From assembly GCA_907163375.1 (NCBI GenBank), contig CAJQUW010003055.1:248001-312000 (forward strand): a DNA stretch of 64,000 bases. Direction: 5' to 3'. Of the stretch, positions 1 to 9,236 are shown piece by piece. The notes below the pieces were generated by a model, which saw only the letters and a list, made by a program, of their open reading frames with translations, was not told where the DNA came from and did not search any database. Origin of the DNA: Prostheceraeus crozeri. Lineage: Eukaryota; Platyhelminthes; Polycladida; Euryleptidae. A program made the translations under genes and the position numbers. Every line of letters starts with the position of its first letter. Position 1 is the stretch's first letter.

Positions 1-191
1 GCAAATATAATTATACTATTTGAAATAAATGCAAGAAACTTAAGTGATTTGTTAAGAGATTTATGTGTAAGAAATAAAGATGAATTTAAACAATCGTGTA
101 ACAATGCTTGGTCAAAGATTATGGCTTCATTACAATTAATATTGATAAAAAAATTCATGATAGAGTTATAGAAGATTTGTTCTCTGACTAA
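1..191 (+). pseudogene. 3' end of a gene truncated by the window edge, frameshifted
   Basis: Frame 1 is open from base 1 to a TAG at 169-171 (56 codons). A second frame from about 141 reads on for 16 codons to TAA at 189-191 (ending IEDLFSD), so the real C-terminus was probably reached through a small indel near 135-150. The 5' part is outside the window. The pattern 'ILFEINARNL...FKQSCNNAW' loosely recalls the iF-x-x-n-l...FK-x-x-C-x-x-W region of A32/FtsK-HerA-type packaging ATPases of Polintons. No Walker motif is visible, so this is a weak hint. It lies on the same strand as the polymerase, 120 bp before the next ORF. Confidence 0.35.
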
Positions 192-230
192 GCTTCGCCC
201 CGATTGAAAGTCGATAGAAAATATTTTCGC

Positions 231-269
231 GGAGTGATCGAACGGAGTGATCGAACGGAGTGATCGAAT
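231..269. repeat. 13-bp tandem repeat, three copies
   Basis: The unit cggagtgatcgaa occurs three times head to tail in the gap between the first two genes. It is GC-richer than its surroundings, like the other small repeats of this element. It lacks the two-hairpin structure of the larger family. Confidence 0.7.
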
Positions 270-310
270 ATTATTTCTTATAAATTTTTTGTTAATAAAA
301 ATAAAAAAAT

Positions 311-625
311 ATGTTGAATGCTTACAAGATAGAACATGTACCAGTTTTAAAAGATTATCGACATCCTACAAATCCTGTAAATTCGAAGAAAGAAGTTAGA
401 TTTTATTATCATCATAAATACGTAGCGCTCGTTACAGATTATAAAACAAAACATGGTATTAAACCGTGTGTTAAAACAAAAGACTTTCCACTTTGTTTAA
501 GAAGTTTCCGAGTATTTTTGGCATACAATAATTTATGGTGGTTGCTTAAGAAAGAATATTTAACAACACATGAATTAGAAACATTACATCAATTACATAT
601 TCCTGTGTATATCCAACGAAGTTGA
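311..625 (+). CDS. hypothetical protein (104 aa) upstream of PolB
   Basis: An ATG-started 104-codon ORF in the same direction as PolB, ending 46 bp before the polymerase reading frame begins. The product is basic and rich in aromatic residues (HHK, FYYHHK, NNLWWLL), with no signal peptide or membrane segment. I recognise no family. The position between the left-edge gene and PolB, and the AT-rich codon use shared with PolB, favour a real element gene. A small GAACC-GA-GGTTC hairpin (628-639) lies just after its stop. Confidence 0.5.
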   Translation: MLNAYKIEHVPVLKDYRHPTNPVNSKKEVRFYYHHKYVALVTDYKTKHGIKPCVKTKDFPLCLRSFRVFLAYNNLWWLLKKEYLTTHELETLHQLHIPVYIQRS

Positions 626-627
626 CG

Positions 628-639
628 GAACCGAGGTTC
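628..639. repeat. single hairpin, GAACC-GA-GGTTC
   Basis: A 5-bp perfect stem with a 2-nt loop between the 104-aa gene and PolB. It matches the first hairpin of the 30-bp two-hairpin repeats found elsewhere in the element. The bases after it (TATG) look like a truncated second half. It could conceivably act as a transcript 3' signal, but its family resemblance favours a repeat. Confidence 0.5.
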
Positions 640-2010
640 TATGTAAAAATACATTTTTTCTTTTAAAAAATATGAATCGTGAAATGTCTCTCGGACAAAC
701 GTCTAGGATTGATGAATTAAGCAAGAAACAAACTGCTGAGTTTGATGCACAAATTAAACATAGTAAACGTAGTAAACGTATTAAAAAACAGAAACGTACT
801 AGGCGTAGTATTAGACGTAATACTAAAAAACAGAAAAGTGGAACAAAAGAAATATTAGAAACCCCTATTACTGATATCTTTTTTGATGATAGAATTAAGG
901 ATGAACTTGGTGATGATTTATGTAATTTATTTAATCCAAATGACATTAAAAAAAATATGAAAATGTATCTTTTATTAATGTAGTAAATGATATGCGGAAA
1001 CTTTTAGCAAATGGTAAAATTATTAATTTACTTGGAAAAGTTGTTGAAGATCAGGAAAATATAATTCAAAATTTTTACGTAACCTTCTATAATAAAAATT
1101 CATTTGAAACATGGTTTTCGAATCTGGATGAGAAATCCGATGCTAACGAATGGATTTTTACAGGTAATATTAAATATGAAGATTTTGGAATGAAGTTAGT
1201 ACAAAAATCACATAAAGGTGCAGGTATTAATATGAAATATAGAATCAAAGAATATTTCGGTGAATATTGTTATATTCCTTCTGAAGATTTTTGTTTTATT
1301 AAATGTTATAATGTTTTACGAAGTTTTAATGAAGAACAAGGAGAAATGATGAAAGAAATGTTTAATAATTTTTTATATAAAGAGAAAGCCACATCTAGAA
1401 CAGGAGTAATGTCAAACTGCAAATTTTCTCAATTCAATAAATATTTTGGAGAATGTGTTCAATATTATAGTCCTGCCAATCGTCATTTAAATCCTAGAGG
1501 AATTGAAACGTTTCATAATTATGTTTATTACAATTATTTTCACGAAGCTTCAACAATTGGACACTATTGTTTAATTAATAAATCTCATAAATTAAAAGCT
1601 ATTAGAGAAATTGAAAATAATTTCAAACCCATATATAAAACAGTTACTGATGAAAATCTAACAACGCGTCCATATAAAATCATAACAAAGAAAAAAATTG
1701 ACTATAGTTCAACATATATTTGGGATCTCGAAACTTTTCCTGATCCTTACTGTTCAACAGCTCATCCTATTCCTTATGCTGTAGGAGGTATTAATTTTAA
1801 TAAATTTATATGTTGCTTACCGAAACAAAGATTGAAAGAATTAGAAACACGTTTGTTAAGTGATATGATTAAAATTAAACGATCAAAAGATGAAGATGAA
1901 ATTAAAAAAACTTAAAAAACAAATTAATGAGTATAATAATTTAACTGAATTAGAATTTAATAAACTTCGAAATTGTGTGAAAATATTTACGAGAACTGAT
2001 GATGATGAAT

Positions 2011-2108
2011 GTCCAATCGGGGGAAACCCAGAGGACGCATGTCCGATCGGGGGAAACCCAGAGGACGCATGTCCGATCGGGGGAAACCCAGAGGACGCAT
2101 GTCCGATC
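2011..2108 (+). repeat. 30-bp two-hairpin repeat, 3.3 copies, in frame inside PolB
   Basis: Three exact or near-exact 30-bp units starting at 2011, 2041 and 2071, plus a partial. Each adds ten residues (CPIGGNPEDA) between Exo I and Exo II. The unit is far GC-richer than the gene around it. It contains GGG/CCC around AAA and a perfect GGAC-GCAT-GTCC hairpin (for example 2033-2044). The GATCGG head and length match the intergenic units at 8671 and 9237. Confidence 0.9.
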
Positions 2109-2818
2109 CATCAATTTTTTAAAACTCTTGGAAAATTTAATTATTCGAAAGTAACTTTAATAGCTCACAATTCATCAGGTTTTGATTCCTATTTTCCGAT
2201 TAAAGCTAATTTTAAATTATCTAAACCGCCTCTTAAAACTTCAAGAGGAATATTAACTGCTTCATTACAAAATCCTTATACAACTGAATGTGTTAGTAGA
2301 TATATTCAAAAATCTTTTAGATTTAAAAACAATATGAAAAAAGATTCACCTTCAGGTAAATTAGCACTTCAAACTATTATAATGAAATGTAGTTATCAAC
2401 ATGTAAAAACAAGTCTTTCTAAATGGTGTGAGAATTTTAAAATTCCTACGAATGTGTGTAAATTAAATTATGAAATTGGAGACATAACACATGAAAATTA
2501 TAAAGAAAAAGAAAATGATTGGAGACCATATTTAGTTAACGATATTCTTTCTTTAGCTTTTGTATCTACAAATATAATAATGTTATGCGAGATTTAGTTG
2601 GTGAAGATATAACTACTAATTTAACATCCTCTGCTTTAACATTTAACAGTTGGATGAAAAGCGTACAAAATGACAATATAAATATTCATTCTCATATAGA
2701 TTTATGGGCTAGAAATTATATTAGAAAATCTGTTAAAGGTGGAAGAGTTTCAGCAAATATAAGAAAATACATATCGCCATTTTGTAGCATCTTGTTACCA
2801 ATATTAAAACAGTATTTA

Positions 2819-2880
2819 CCTGGTCGCTACGCTGGTGGGGCTTTGTCCCCTGGTCGCTACGCTGGGGGGACTTTGTCCCT
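2819..2880 (+). repeat. 30-bp hairpin repeat, two copies, in frame inside PolB
   Basis: Units at 2819-2848 and 2849-2878 encode PGRYAGGALS and PGRYAGGTLS just before the palm domain. Each ends in a hairpin: GGGGC-TTT-GTCCC with one G-T pair in copy 1, and GGGAC-TTT-GTCCC, fully paired, in copy 2. A weak GC-TAC-GC pair precedes it. On the opposite strand the order matches the other two-hairpin units. Confidence 0.85.
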
Positions 2881-3778
2881 TGGAAGTAATTTAATAGATT
2901 TAATGAAACAGTATCGAGATTTAGGAGATAAAACTGAAATTTGTAAGAAAATTTCAAATCAACTACTTGAACAAAAAAATGAATTTCTAATGGCTTTTGA
3001 TGCAACATCTTTATATCCATCAGCTATGTATGATGAAAATTCAGAATACCCTGAAGCTGAATCCGCTAGAAAATTTAGACAAAAAGAAGAACGAGAAATA
3101 GTATATAAATTTAATACTGAAACATTTAGACCTAAAACTAGAATATTTACAGTTGTGTTTCAATATCCCAATGATATGTTTTTTCAACCAGTTCCTATAA
3201 AAGATAAAGTTAAAAATCAAAATTATAATTCTCATGTAAAAGTAATCAGGTTTAGAAATAGTATACGTTATGATGTATTAACTTCTGTAGACATACAAGA
3301 AATTGTTAGATGTGGGGGAAAAATCTTACATATTACTGATGGTATAATTTATGAAAAAAATTATCAAGTTTCACCATTTCGAAATTATATTGAAAAACTT
3401 TTTAATTTGAGAAAAAGATATAAAACAGAAGGAAATATTGTAGGCGATGAGTTAATTAAATTATTGATGAATTCACTATATGGAAAAACCGTACAAAAAG
3501 ATATAACCACTAAATATCATTTATGGAATGAGAATACATTGAGAAAAAATTTCACTCAAGAAGTAAAAGATTATGAAAAATTAAATGATGAACAATATTT
3601 AGCGAAAGTAGAAATGGAAGATGATGAATTTCTTAAAACTAATATTGTAAAAGATGGGAAGACGTCATTCATGCCATCACACTTAGGTTCTTTTATTCTT
3701 TCTCACTCTAGAAGAATCATGAATAACTTTATTTTAGAAATTAATGGTTTCAACGAAAAATACATTCATTATACAGAT

Positions 3779-4827
3779 TCAGTAACAGCTGACACGCCTG
3801 TAATATTGAGAAAGAATAATTTATTATTTATTTCTAGAATAGATAGTATTGTAAACAACTATAAAATTAATCCGTTTGAAATTAATGGCGATATGAAAGA
3901 AATTTCATTTGTTGATAATTTAGAAATTTATACTCATAATGGATGGAGTAAAGTAAAACAAATTATTAGACATCTTACAAATAAAAGTATTTATCGAATA
4001 AGAACAAAAATGGCAATAGTAGATGTTACTGAAGATCATTCATTGTTAGATGAAATAGGTAATGAAATAAAGCCACAAGAATTGAATATAGGAACAAATT
4101 TACTACATAATAAATTATTTTACGCGACAATACAATCACATTGAAACAAATTGTAAGTGATATTTATGTTAATGATCCACCTAATTTAAGATGTAAGCAA
4201 GCATTTATAGAAGGGTTCTTTTTAGGAGGTGGCTCTGCTGGAATCTATAATTATGAATCAGGAGTCAGATATTGTTGTACTTTATATAACCAAGATCTTA
4301 ACCTCTTAATTAAATTAAAAACATATATTAATGAAGTTTATAACAATGATTGTAAAATATATGATACGATGAGATCATCTAGGGTATACAAACTTAATTT
4401 TCAAAATCCAAAACAATATGCCACATACTTTAGTGAAAATTATTATAATCAGTTTAAAGAAAAACGTGTTCCTTGGTATGTTCTAAATGCTGAATATAAT
4501 ATTAGATATTGGTTCTTTGTTGGATTTTTTGCAGCAGATGGGAGCAAGAAATCTTCTTTTACAAGTAAATATGCAATTATTCGTTTTACACAGAAAAATA
4601 AAGAAACCTTTAGAGGTTTATACAATTTGGCATCATCTCTAGGTATAAATTTGGTAGTAAACGAAAGACAAGATAAATCATTATGCTTTAGTGCGTGTCA
4701 AGTTAAAAATAATATTACCAAAGATGTCACCACTGTAAGATACTTAAATAATAAAAAACAATATGTTTATGACATTGAAACAGAAAATGGGGCATTTAAT
4801 TGTGGTTTTCCATTAATTGTAAAAAAC
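3779..4827 (+). other. intein with LAGLIDADG homing endonuclease domain in PolB motif C
   Basis: About 350 codons that would be removed by protein splicing. The N-terminal block begins with Ser in SVTADTPVILR. A block-B-like TEDHSLL follows near 4030. The C-terminal block is VYDIETENGAF...IVKN, ending in Asn at 4825-4827, with Thr as the first residue after it. Between them lie two LAGLIDADG helices, FIEGFFLGGGS (about 4204) and FVGFFAADGS (about 4516). In the first the usual acidic residue is Gly; in the second the Asp is present. The usual penultimate His is Lys. One frameshift occurs near 4140. The insertion site in the YxDTDS motif is the classical PolB intein site known from archaea and giant viruses. 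Confidence 0.9.
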
Positions 4828-5330
4828 ACTGATTCAATATACATTTCTAATGAACTCTTCAATAAATTAGATGCTGCTGGATATGTTGGGGGAGAATTGT
4901 GTCAAGGCAAAAATGATTATGGAAATGGTGGAATTATTTTTGCAAAGTTTATTGCTCCTAAAATAAAATATTGTATTACTGTAGATGAACAAGGGAGACT
5001 TAGTGAAAAGAAAACATTCAAAGAATATTCACAAGATAAAGTAAAAGTAGAAGATTTTCTAAAATTATATTCGGGTAAAACATTATCGACTACAGTTAAT
5101 AAACCATGGAAAATATCTTTAGAAACTGGAATTAGTATTCCTGATAAAAATAATAATACTGAAGAAGAAAAATTTTCTGGTCAAATAAATATTCTTAAAC
5201 GTCAAGCACCTGATGAAAATGGAATTATGTTACCTTATAACGGAGAAGATATTCAAGCTGAAATATTTCAAACAATCGTCAGTGAGAGTAATTTAAGTGA
5301 TGATGATGACACGTGGGAATAATATTTTTT

Positions 5331-5475
5331 TATTACATCTAAAAACTTATTACATCTAAAAACGTATTACATCTTAAATCTTATTACATCTAAAAACTTA
5401 TTACATCTAAAAAATTATTACATCTAAAAACTTATTACATCTAAAATTTATGTCTAGAAAATTTATATCTAAAAA
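5331..5475. repeat. AT-rich direct repeats after PolB
   Basis: Seven or more copies of ttacatctaaaaa at roughly 17-21 bp spacing fill the gap between the PolB stop and the convergent minus-strand gene. The spacers are only a few bases, unlike a CRISPR. It could be part of a shared transcript 3' region. Confidence 0.75.
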
Positions 5476-5509
5476 TATAATTAATTAATTATGGCACTCA
5501 CAGCGTTTA

Positions 5510-6061
5510 TTATTGGTTTTTATGTTCAATTGTTCGTTTGGCGTCAGCTAATGTAGATTTGGCATCAAATATTATTGGTGTTGTTTTTTTCAAGGCATTT
5601 CTTTCATCATTAATTCCAGATTTTAAACATTTTAATGTATCATTATTTGTTAATCTGTTAGGTATTGCTATACCAAATGTTGTAATTGTTGAATATTTGA
5701 CATAAATTGAATATTTGACATAGATTGAATTTCTTGAACAGGTTGCATATTTTGAATAGGTTGCATATTTTGAATAGGTTGCATATTTTGAATAGGTTGC
5801 ATATTTTGAATAGGTCGCATATTTTGTACAGGTTGCATATTTTGTTGAGATTGTTCTATAAGTTGGCGGCCCTGTAGTATCGACGTTGTTCGATGATGTT
5901 GTTGATTGTTCAATAGTTTGATCGTCCCGTTTTTGTGATAAGGTTCTATTTAAAGAAAATATTACTTTCTGCCGTTGTTCAATTAAGTTTAATATTTTCT
6001 TATCAATTGTATAATTTATGTGCGAGTCTCCGATCCATTCAAAAATTCTTCCTATATCCAA
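5510..6061 (-). CDS. hypothetical protein with hexapeptide repeat region (183 aa)
   Basis: An ORF convergent with PolB. The N-terminal 55 residues (MDIGRIFEWIGDSHINYT..., then a polar Ser/Thr/Asn stretch) and the C-terminal 60 residues look like ordinary protein. The middle is an 18-bp tandem repeat (about 5738-5840). Because the unit is a multiple of three, a second frame is also open there (5668-5913, reading NMQPIQ repeats). That frame looks more natural (Q/N-rich linker) than the Tyr/Thr/Lys repeats of the long frame, so the true product may use it with compensating shifts. I do not recognise the family. Confidence 0.5.
   Translation of the reverse strand: MDIGRIFEWIGDSHINYTIDKKILNLIEQRQKVIFSLNRTLSQKRDDQTIEQSTTSSNNVDTTGPPTYRTISTKYATCTKYATYSKYATYSKYATYSKYATYSKYATCSRNSIYVKYSIYVKYSTITTFGIAIPNRLTNNDTLKCLKSGINDERNALKKTTPIIFDAKSTLADAKRTIEHKNQ
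5738..5840. repeat. 18-bp tandem repeat (about five to six units)
   Basis: The unit gttgcatattttgaatag repeats with few changes inside the gene at 5510-6061. Two overlapping reading frames stay open through it. Confidence 0.9.
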
Positions 6062-6727
6062 GTGTATGAATATTTTACTTCGTGCTTGCAGATGTAAGAT
6101 TTCCCTTGTTAACTTCTAAAGTCTTCTCCACTTTGTCTCCAATCGAACAGATCTTTCAGTAGATCCAACCATTCTGGCGATAAAATTTAAAATAAGATTG
6201 TAATGCGTCACGTTTTATTAATTGTGTGTGTGTTTAAATAGTGAGTGAAAATTATTAATGGTGATCTAAGCAAAGCGGCATTGTAGGTGAATGAAGTTTG
6301 CTTGACAACATACGGGTATGACATGACGGCTATGATTAAATGTACTTGGATGACAATGGGGAAATTGCAGTATCACAACTCTAACCGGATCCAAATCCAT
6401 TTACGAAACCAGAACAAGAAAAGTTTTGGTTTTGGTTCGACAGTCGGTCTCGACTGTCGACACTGCGATATTGTATTGAATGATTGCTATAACAACAGAA
6501 TATTCCCTCAAAGCAGAGAATGAATTAATAGATTGCTTTTATGTAATTAACGCTATGTTATGAATGTACAACCCGTATGATCGCCTCAAATAATCATGCG
6601 GTTTGAGAAATGTAGTAACAGATGTCGCTATTGTCTTAATACAGATAAAGCAAACAATATCCTCTTAATGGGAGTTCATAAAAATAAAATGGATCATTGT
6701 TAAACAAGACATTTTATTCAATTTAAA
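6062..6727. other. gap without a recognisable gene
   Basis: Composition is more balanced than in the flanking viral genes. A 78-codon plus-strand ORF (6287-6523) has no recognisable features. I see no hairpin unit and no coding signal that I trust. It may be a later insertion or a decayed gene between the repeat gene and the protease. Confidence 0.4.
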
Positions 6728-7224
6728 ATGAGCAACATAAATGATTTCTTAAAACAATACGGCAAACAAACCACGACAAATTTCGATTTAAATAAGATCG
6801 CAAATCAATTAGGAATAAAGAATTTTCACATCCTAATGAGAGACGAATTACAATTCCTAAAAGATGTGCGAAGCACTAGCTCTGCTAATAAACCGATTCC
6901 TTTGATTTCAGAACAAATCTTCATACGTCAGATCAAAAAGGACTACATCGGTCAGGGGGACAAAGAAATATAAACGGTTCTGTTTATTATTTTGACCGCC
7001 CAGAGGCTGAGAACTATTGGCGCGACTCTTATGGATTGCCTCCATCAAATGAAGTCAAAGAATTACTTAGAAATGGAACTTATAATACATTTCAAATTCA
7101 AAAACCAGGAACTACTTATTGTGGTCAATTATGTCTTTATGTTTTATTGAAATTACAGGAACGAGTACCATTTCTAGATATTATGTTAGAATTGAACAAG
7201 GGAATCTCATTCCCGAAACGTTAG
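6728..7224 (+). pseudogene. adenain-like cysteine protease of the Polinton, frameshifted
   Basis: Polinton proteases resemble adenovirus protease and mature capsid proteins. The first frame (6728 to about 6900) holds LGIKNFHILMRDEL, the usual start of the fold. The frame then shifts by one near 6880-6910 and continues as NLHTSDQKGLHR...GSVYYFD...DSYG, then PGTTYCGQLCLYVL with the catalytic Cys. GLHR stands where GTHW is expected: the His is kept, Thr and Trp are replaced. The conserved FDS-aromatic-G stretch is interrupted by exactly ten extra codons (6997-7026). The nearest 3' neighbour is the convergent integrase gene, 62 bp away. Almost certainly inactive as read. Confidence 0.72.
6997..7026 (+). 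repeat. 30-bp in-frame insertion in the protease
   Basis: Ten codons (RPEAENYWRD) lie between FD and SYG of a stretch that is normally contiguous in this protease family. It is GC-richer than its surroundings, begins CGCC and carries GGCG near its end, and leaves gac at both junctions. It has the length of the two-hairpin repeats but only weak similarity to them (CCCAGAGG shared with the PolB unit). Confidence 0.5.
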
Positions 7225-7286
7225 TTCCAATAATAATGATAATTAAAAATCAAGCAAAGCTAGCTAGCTAAAGCGCCACCTAAAGG

Positions 7287-8519
7287 TTAAAACTCGCTTC
7301 GTTGTAATTCATTTTGATAAAATCGGCCTCTGATAGCTTCATCATCTAAATCTTTGATTTCGTAAGTAATCGGATAAGTTTGATTTATTTTACAAACTTC
7401 AAATATTTCTTTAGTCCAATAGCCAACAAAGCCTTTTTCAAATTTATTTTTATACTTAAATATTCTAACTCTATCTCCAATCTTAAATTTCGGCTTAAGT
7501 TTCTGCAAATTCGGATTACTCTCATTCGAATAATTATTTTCGAATATTTTCTTTCGTATTAAATCATGTTTGTCAGAAGCATTCTTTGGAGTTTCTTCAA
7601 TACCTGAATGAATCTTATTGTTATACTCTTCTACAACTCCTGGTAATATCTTCAACCATTTCTGATTTCCTTGCTCAGTAAATTTCTTAAAAATTTTATT
7701 TTTTAATAATCTATTGAATCGCTCAATTACTACAGCCTTTCCTGCATTCTCAGTTGAATAAACTGAGCCTTGGCTATGACTTTCGTCTGTTTCAAATAGT
7801 GAATGAACATTTCCGTTATAAAATTCCGACCCTTTATCAACAAACAATTTCCTTGGCTTTCTATTACTTTCTTCAAAGATTTCTTCAAACGCATATTTAA
7901 CTGACAGACCACTTTTGTTTTTTAAAGGCTTTACCCAAGCGTATCGTGTATATAAATCTATAACGGTCAATGCGTATTTGTAGTCCCTTTCATTCGGCAT
8001 ATGAATAAGATCAGCACTACAAATATCATCTTTTTTAAATACTTTTACTTTCAATAAATATTTAGGCCTTCTATATTCCTTGTGAATTTCGGAGGCATAG
8101 CGTCCTAGGTCATTCGATATTTCAGACGAGTAGCTTTCAGAGTTATGAGTTTTGTCTATCCCCTGGCCAAAAAGCATTTTTGCTTGTAAAGCTTTCTTAA
8201 CAAACATTCTTTCAATTATTTCTCTAAATTTAGGATTTTGAATACTATCTAATTCTTGAATCATCTTCTTATCAGCTACATGTCGAAAACTTAGGTCATG
8301 ATTTCGATAATCTAAATCATGTCTGTAAGCTGCTTCATCTACTCTGTTTATTGGTTCTTCACCTGGTTTCGGAGTATTATTCTCATCTAGTCTTATATCT
8401 AATCGAGTTCCTGGACCGGTATATGAATGACCAGGAAGATGTTTTTCTTTCGAATATTTACTCCAAATAAATCGAGGAAAGTTTTCTAATGTTTTTTGTA
8501 TGTCACCTCCGGAATGCAA
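7287..8519 (-). CDS. PLA2-domain/retroviral-type integrase fusion (about 410 aa or more)
   Basis: Integrates element DNA; the fused PLA2 domain is of the type parvovirus capsids use to breach membranes. Residues about 30-72 show the Ca2+ loop YTGPGT and catalytic HDLDYR (His67-Asp68) with VDEAA before it. Residues about 145-400 are an rve integrase: EIHKEYRRPKY entry, catalytic Asp170 (SADLIHM), Asp228 (VDKGSEF), Glu266 (VIERFNR), then a C-terminal SH3/chromo-like part (KIGDRVRIFKYK). All catalytic residues are present and the frame is uninterrupted. The codon at 8517-8519 is TTG, and the first in-frame ATG lies after the PLA2 core (residue 86). The true start is therefore probably upstream, in another frame beginning MNSTNSENL at 8641, with a small indel near 8525-8560. 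Confidence 0.88.
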   Translation of the reverse strand: MHSGGDIQKTLENFPRFIWSKYSKEKHLPGHSYTGPGTRLDIRLDENNTPKPGEEPINRVDEAAYRHDLDYRNHDLSFRHVADKKMIQELDSIQNPKFREIIERMFVKKALQAKMLFGQGIDKTHNSESYSSEISNDLGRYASEIHKEYRRPKYLLKVKVFKKDDICSADLIHMPNERDYKYALTVIDLYTRYAWVKPLKNKSGLSVKYAFEEIFEESNRKPRKLFVDKGSEFYNGNVHSLFETDESHSQGSVYSTENAGKAVVIERFNRLLKNKIFKKFTEQGNQKWLKILPGVVEEYNNKIHSGIEETPKNASDKHDLIRKKIFENNYSNESNPNLQKLKPKFKIGDRVRIFKYKNKFEKGFVGYWTKEIFEVCKINQTYPITYEIKDLDDEAIRGRFYQNELQRSEF

Positions 8520-8524
8520 CGAAG

Positions 8525-8641
8525 TTAAATCACCTCCGCTATGCTGACAATTTGAGGTTTAATGTACTTTAAGACATAATCCATTAGATCTAGATTTGAA
8601 ATTTTTAATTTAATTAAATTTTCGGAATTTGTAGAATTCAT
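8525..8641 (-). pseudogene. probable N-terminal segment of the PLA2-integrase gene, out of frame
   Basis: A frame starting MNSTNSENLIKLKISNL at 8641 and ending at a stop at 8525-8527. It overlaps the open but ATG-less upstream extension of the PLA2 frame, in which HSGGD occurs twice. Its polar, short-helix character and exact abutment suggest the displaced start of the downstream gene. The call rests on position, not on a recognised domain. Confidence 0.4.
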
Positions 8642-8670
8642 TTTAAAAGATAAAATAAATGTTTTACCTA

Positions 8671-8730
8671 ATCGGACCAAAGGTCCTGAGGCTTTAGCCG
8701 ATCGGACCAAAGGTCCTGAGGTTATTACCG
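8671..8730. repeat. two-hairpin 30-bp repeat, two copies
   Basis: Units start at 8671 and 8701. Each has GGACC-AAA-GGTCC (8674-8686 in copy 1). A TGA spacer follows. The second hairpin GGCT-TT-AGCC (8690-8699) is complete in copy 1 and degenerate in copy 2. They sit between the PLA2-integrase gene and the small hydrophobic gene. Confidence 0.9.
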
Positions 8731-8760
8731 AACATATATTCCAGAACCATCTTTAGTTTC

Positions 8761-9192
8761 TTAAATTTCAACTAAATCATCAACATTGTGAAGAATATTT
8801 TTAAGAACTCGTTTTCCTTCATCAACTAAATTTAATTTACTAATAAAATTATCTACTATTCCTTCTCCCCTGGCAACTTTCTCTAACTCTCTATTATGAC
8901 GTTTTTGTTCTTCTAATGCTGCCTTCTCTGATTTATTTTTATTTACTGCTTGGACAATACCAGCTGTCCCACCTGCAACACTTCCTGCTGCTGCTATGCC
9001 TCCTATTATTAGTGGAATTAATGGGAGAATCCCGCCATTCTTTTCTTCTTGTCATTGAATATTCTCTATCATTGGTTTACTTATGTAATATTTCTTTTTG
9101 TCAATCGTAATAGTTTTAGGTGTATTTTTGTCAACAATATTACCTAATTTTAATTCAACAGTTTTATTATTATTACTTTTCGCTTCCGACAT
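8761..9192 (-). pseudogene. small hydrophobic virion-type protein with one in-frame TGA
   Basis: Reads from ATG (9190-9192) to TAA (8761-8763), 143 codons, broken only by a TGA at 9052-9054. The N-terminal half is polar and lysine-rich. After the TGA comes NGGILPLIPLIIGG and then an Ala/Gly-rich stretch, followed by a charged helix. A Gly-Gly hydrophobic segment before a charged helix is typical of the small pVI/pX-like core proteins of adenovirus-related elements. The assignment is by character only. The location between capsid and PLA2-integrase genes fits a virion role. Confidence 0.5.
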
Positions 9193-9236
9193 TTTTAATA
9201 AAAAATTTTAAGTTAGGAAAAATTTTAATTAACCAA

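Larger units (their letters stand above)
672..5322 (+). pseudogene. polB: protein-primed family B DNA polymerase (Polinton/adintovirus type), frameshifted, with intein
   Basis: Replicative polymerase of the element; this family starts synthesis from a terminal protein. The frame begins with a very basic segment (from 672; KRSKRIKKQKRTRRS). The proofreading domain follows: Exo I WDLETF near 1721, Exo II NSSGFD near 2170, Exo III YLVNDILSL near 2530. The palm has motif A DATSLYPS (2999), motif B LLMNSLYGK (3460) and motif C, which is split by an intein: the first part ends YTD at 3778, the second resumes with TDSIYI at 4828. The frame shifts near 950 (A8 run), 1905 (A7 run), 2585 and 4140, so no single uninterrupted product is possible without correction. 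Without the intein the length is about 1,200 codons, normal for the family. Two 10-codon repeat insertions lie in non-catalytic loops. The identification is secure; whether the breaks are decay or sequencing error is open. Confidence 0.93.

Noticed and set aside
5331-5475. Regular short repeats resembling a CRISPR array
   Set aside because: Spacers are only a few bases and nearly identical, the repeat is AT-rich without palindrome, and the context is a eukaryotic element.
6287-6523. 78-codon plus-strand ORF before the protease
   Set aside because: No domain character or conserved neighbour relation; composition unlike the surrounding element genes.
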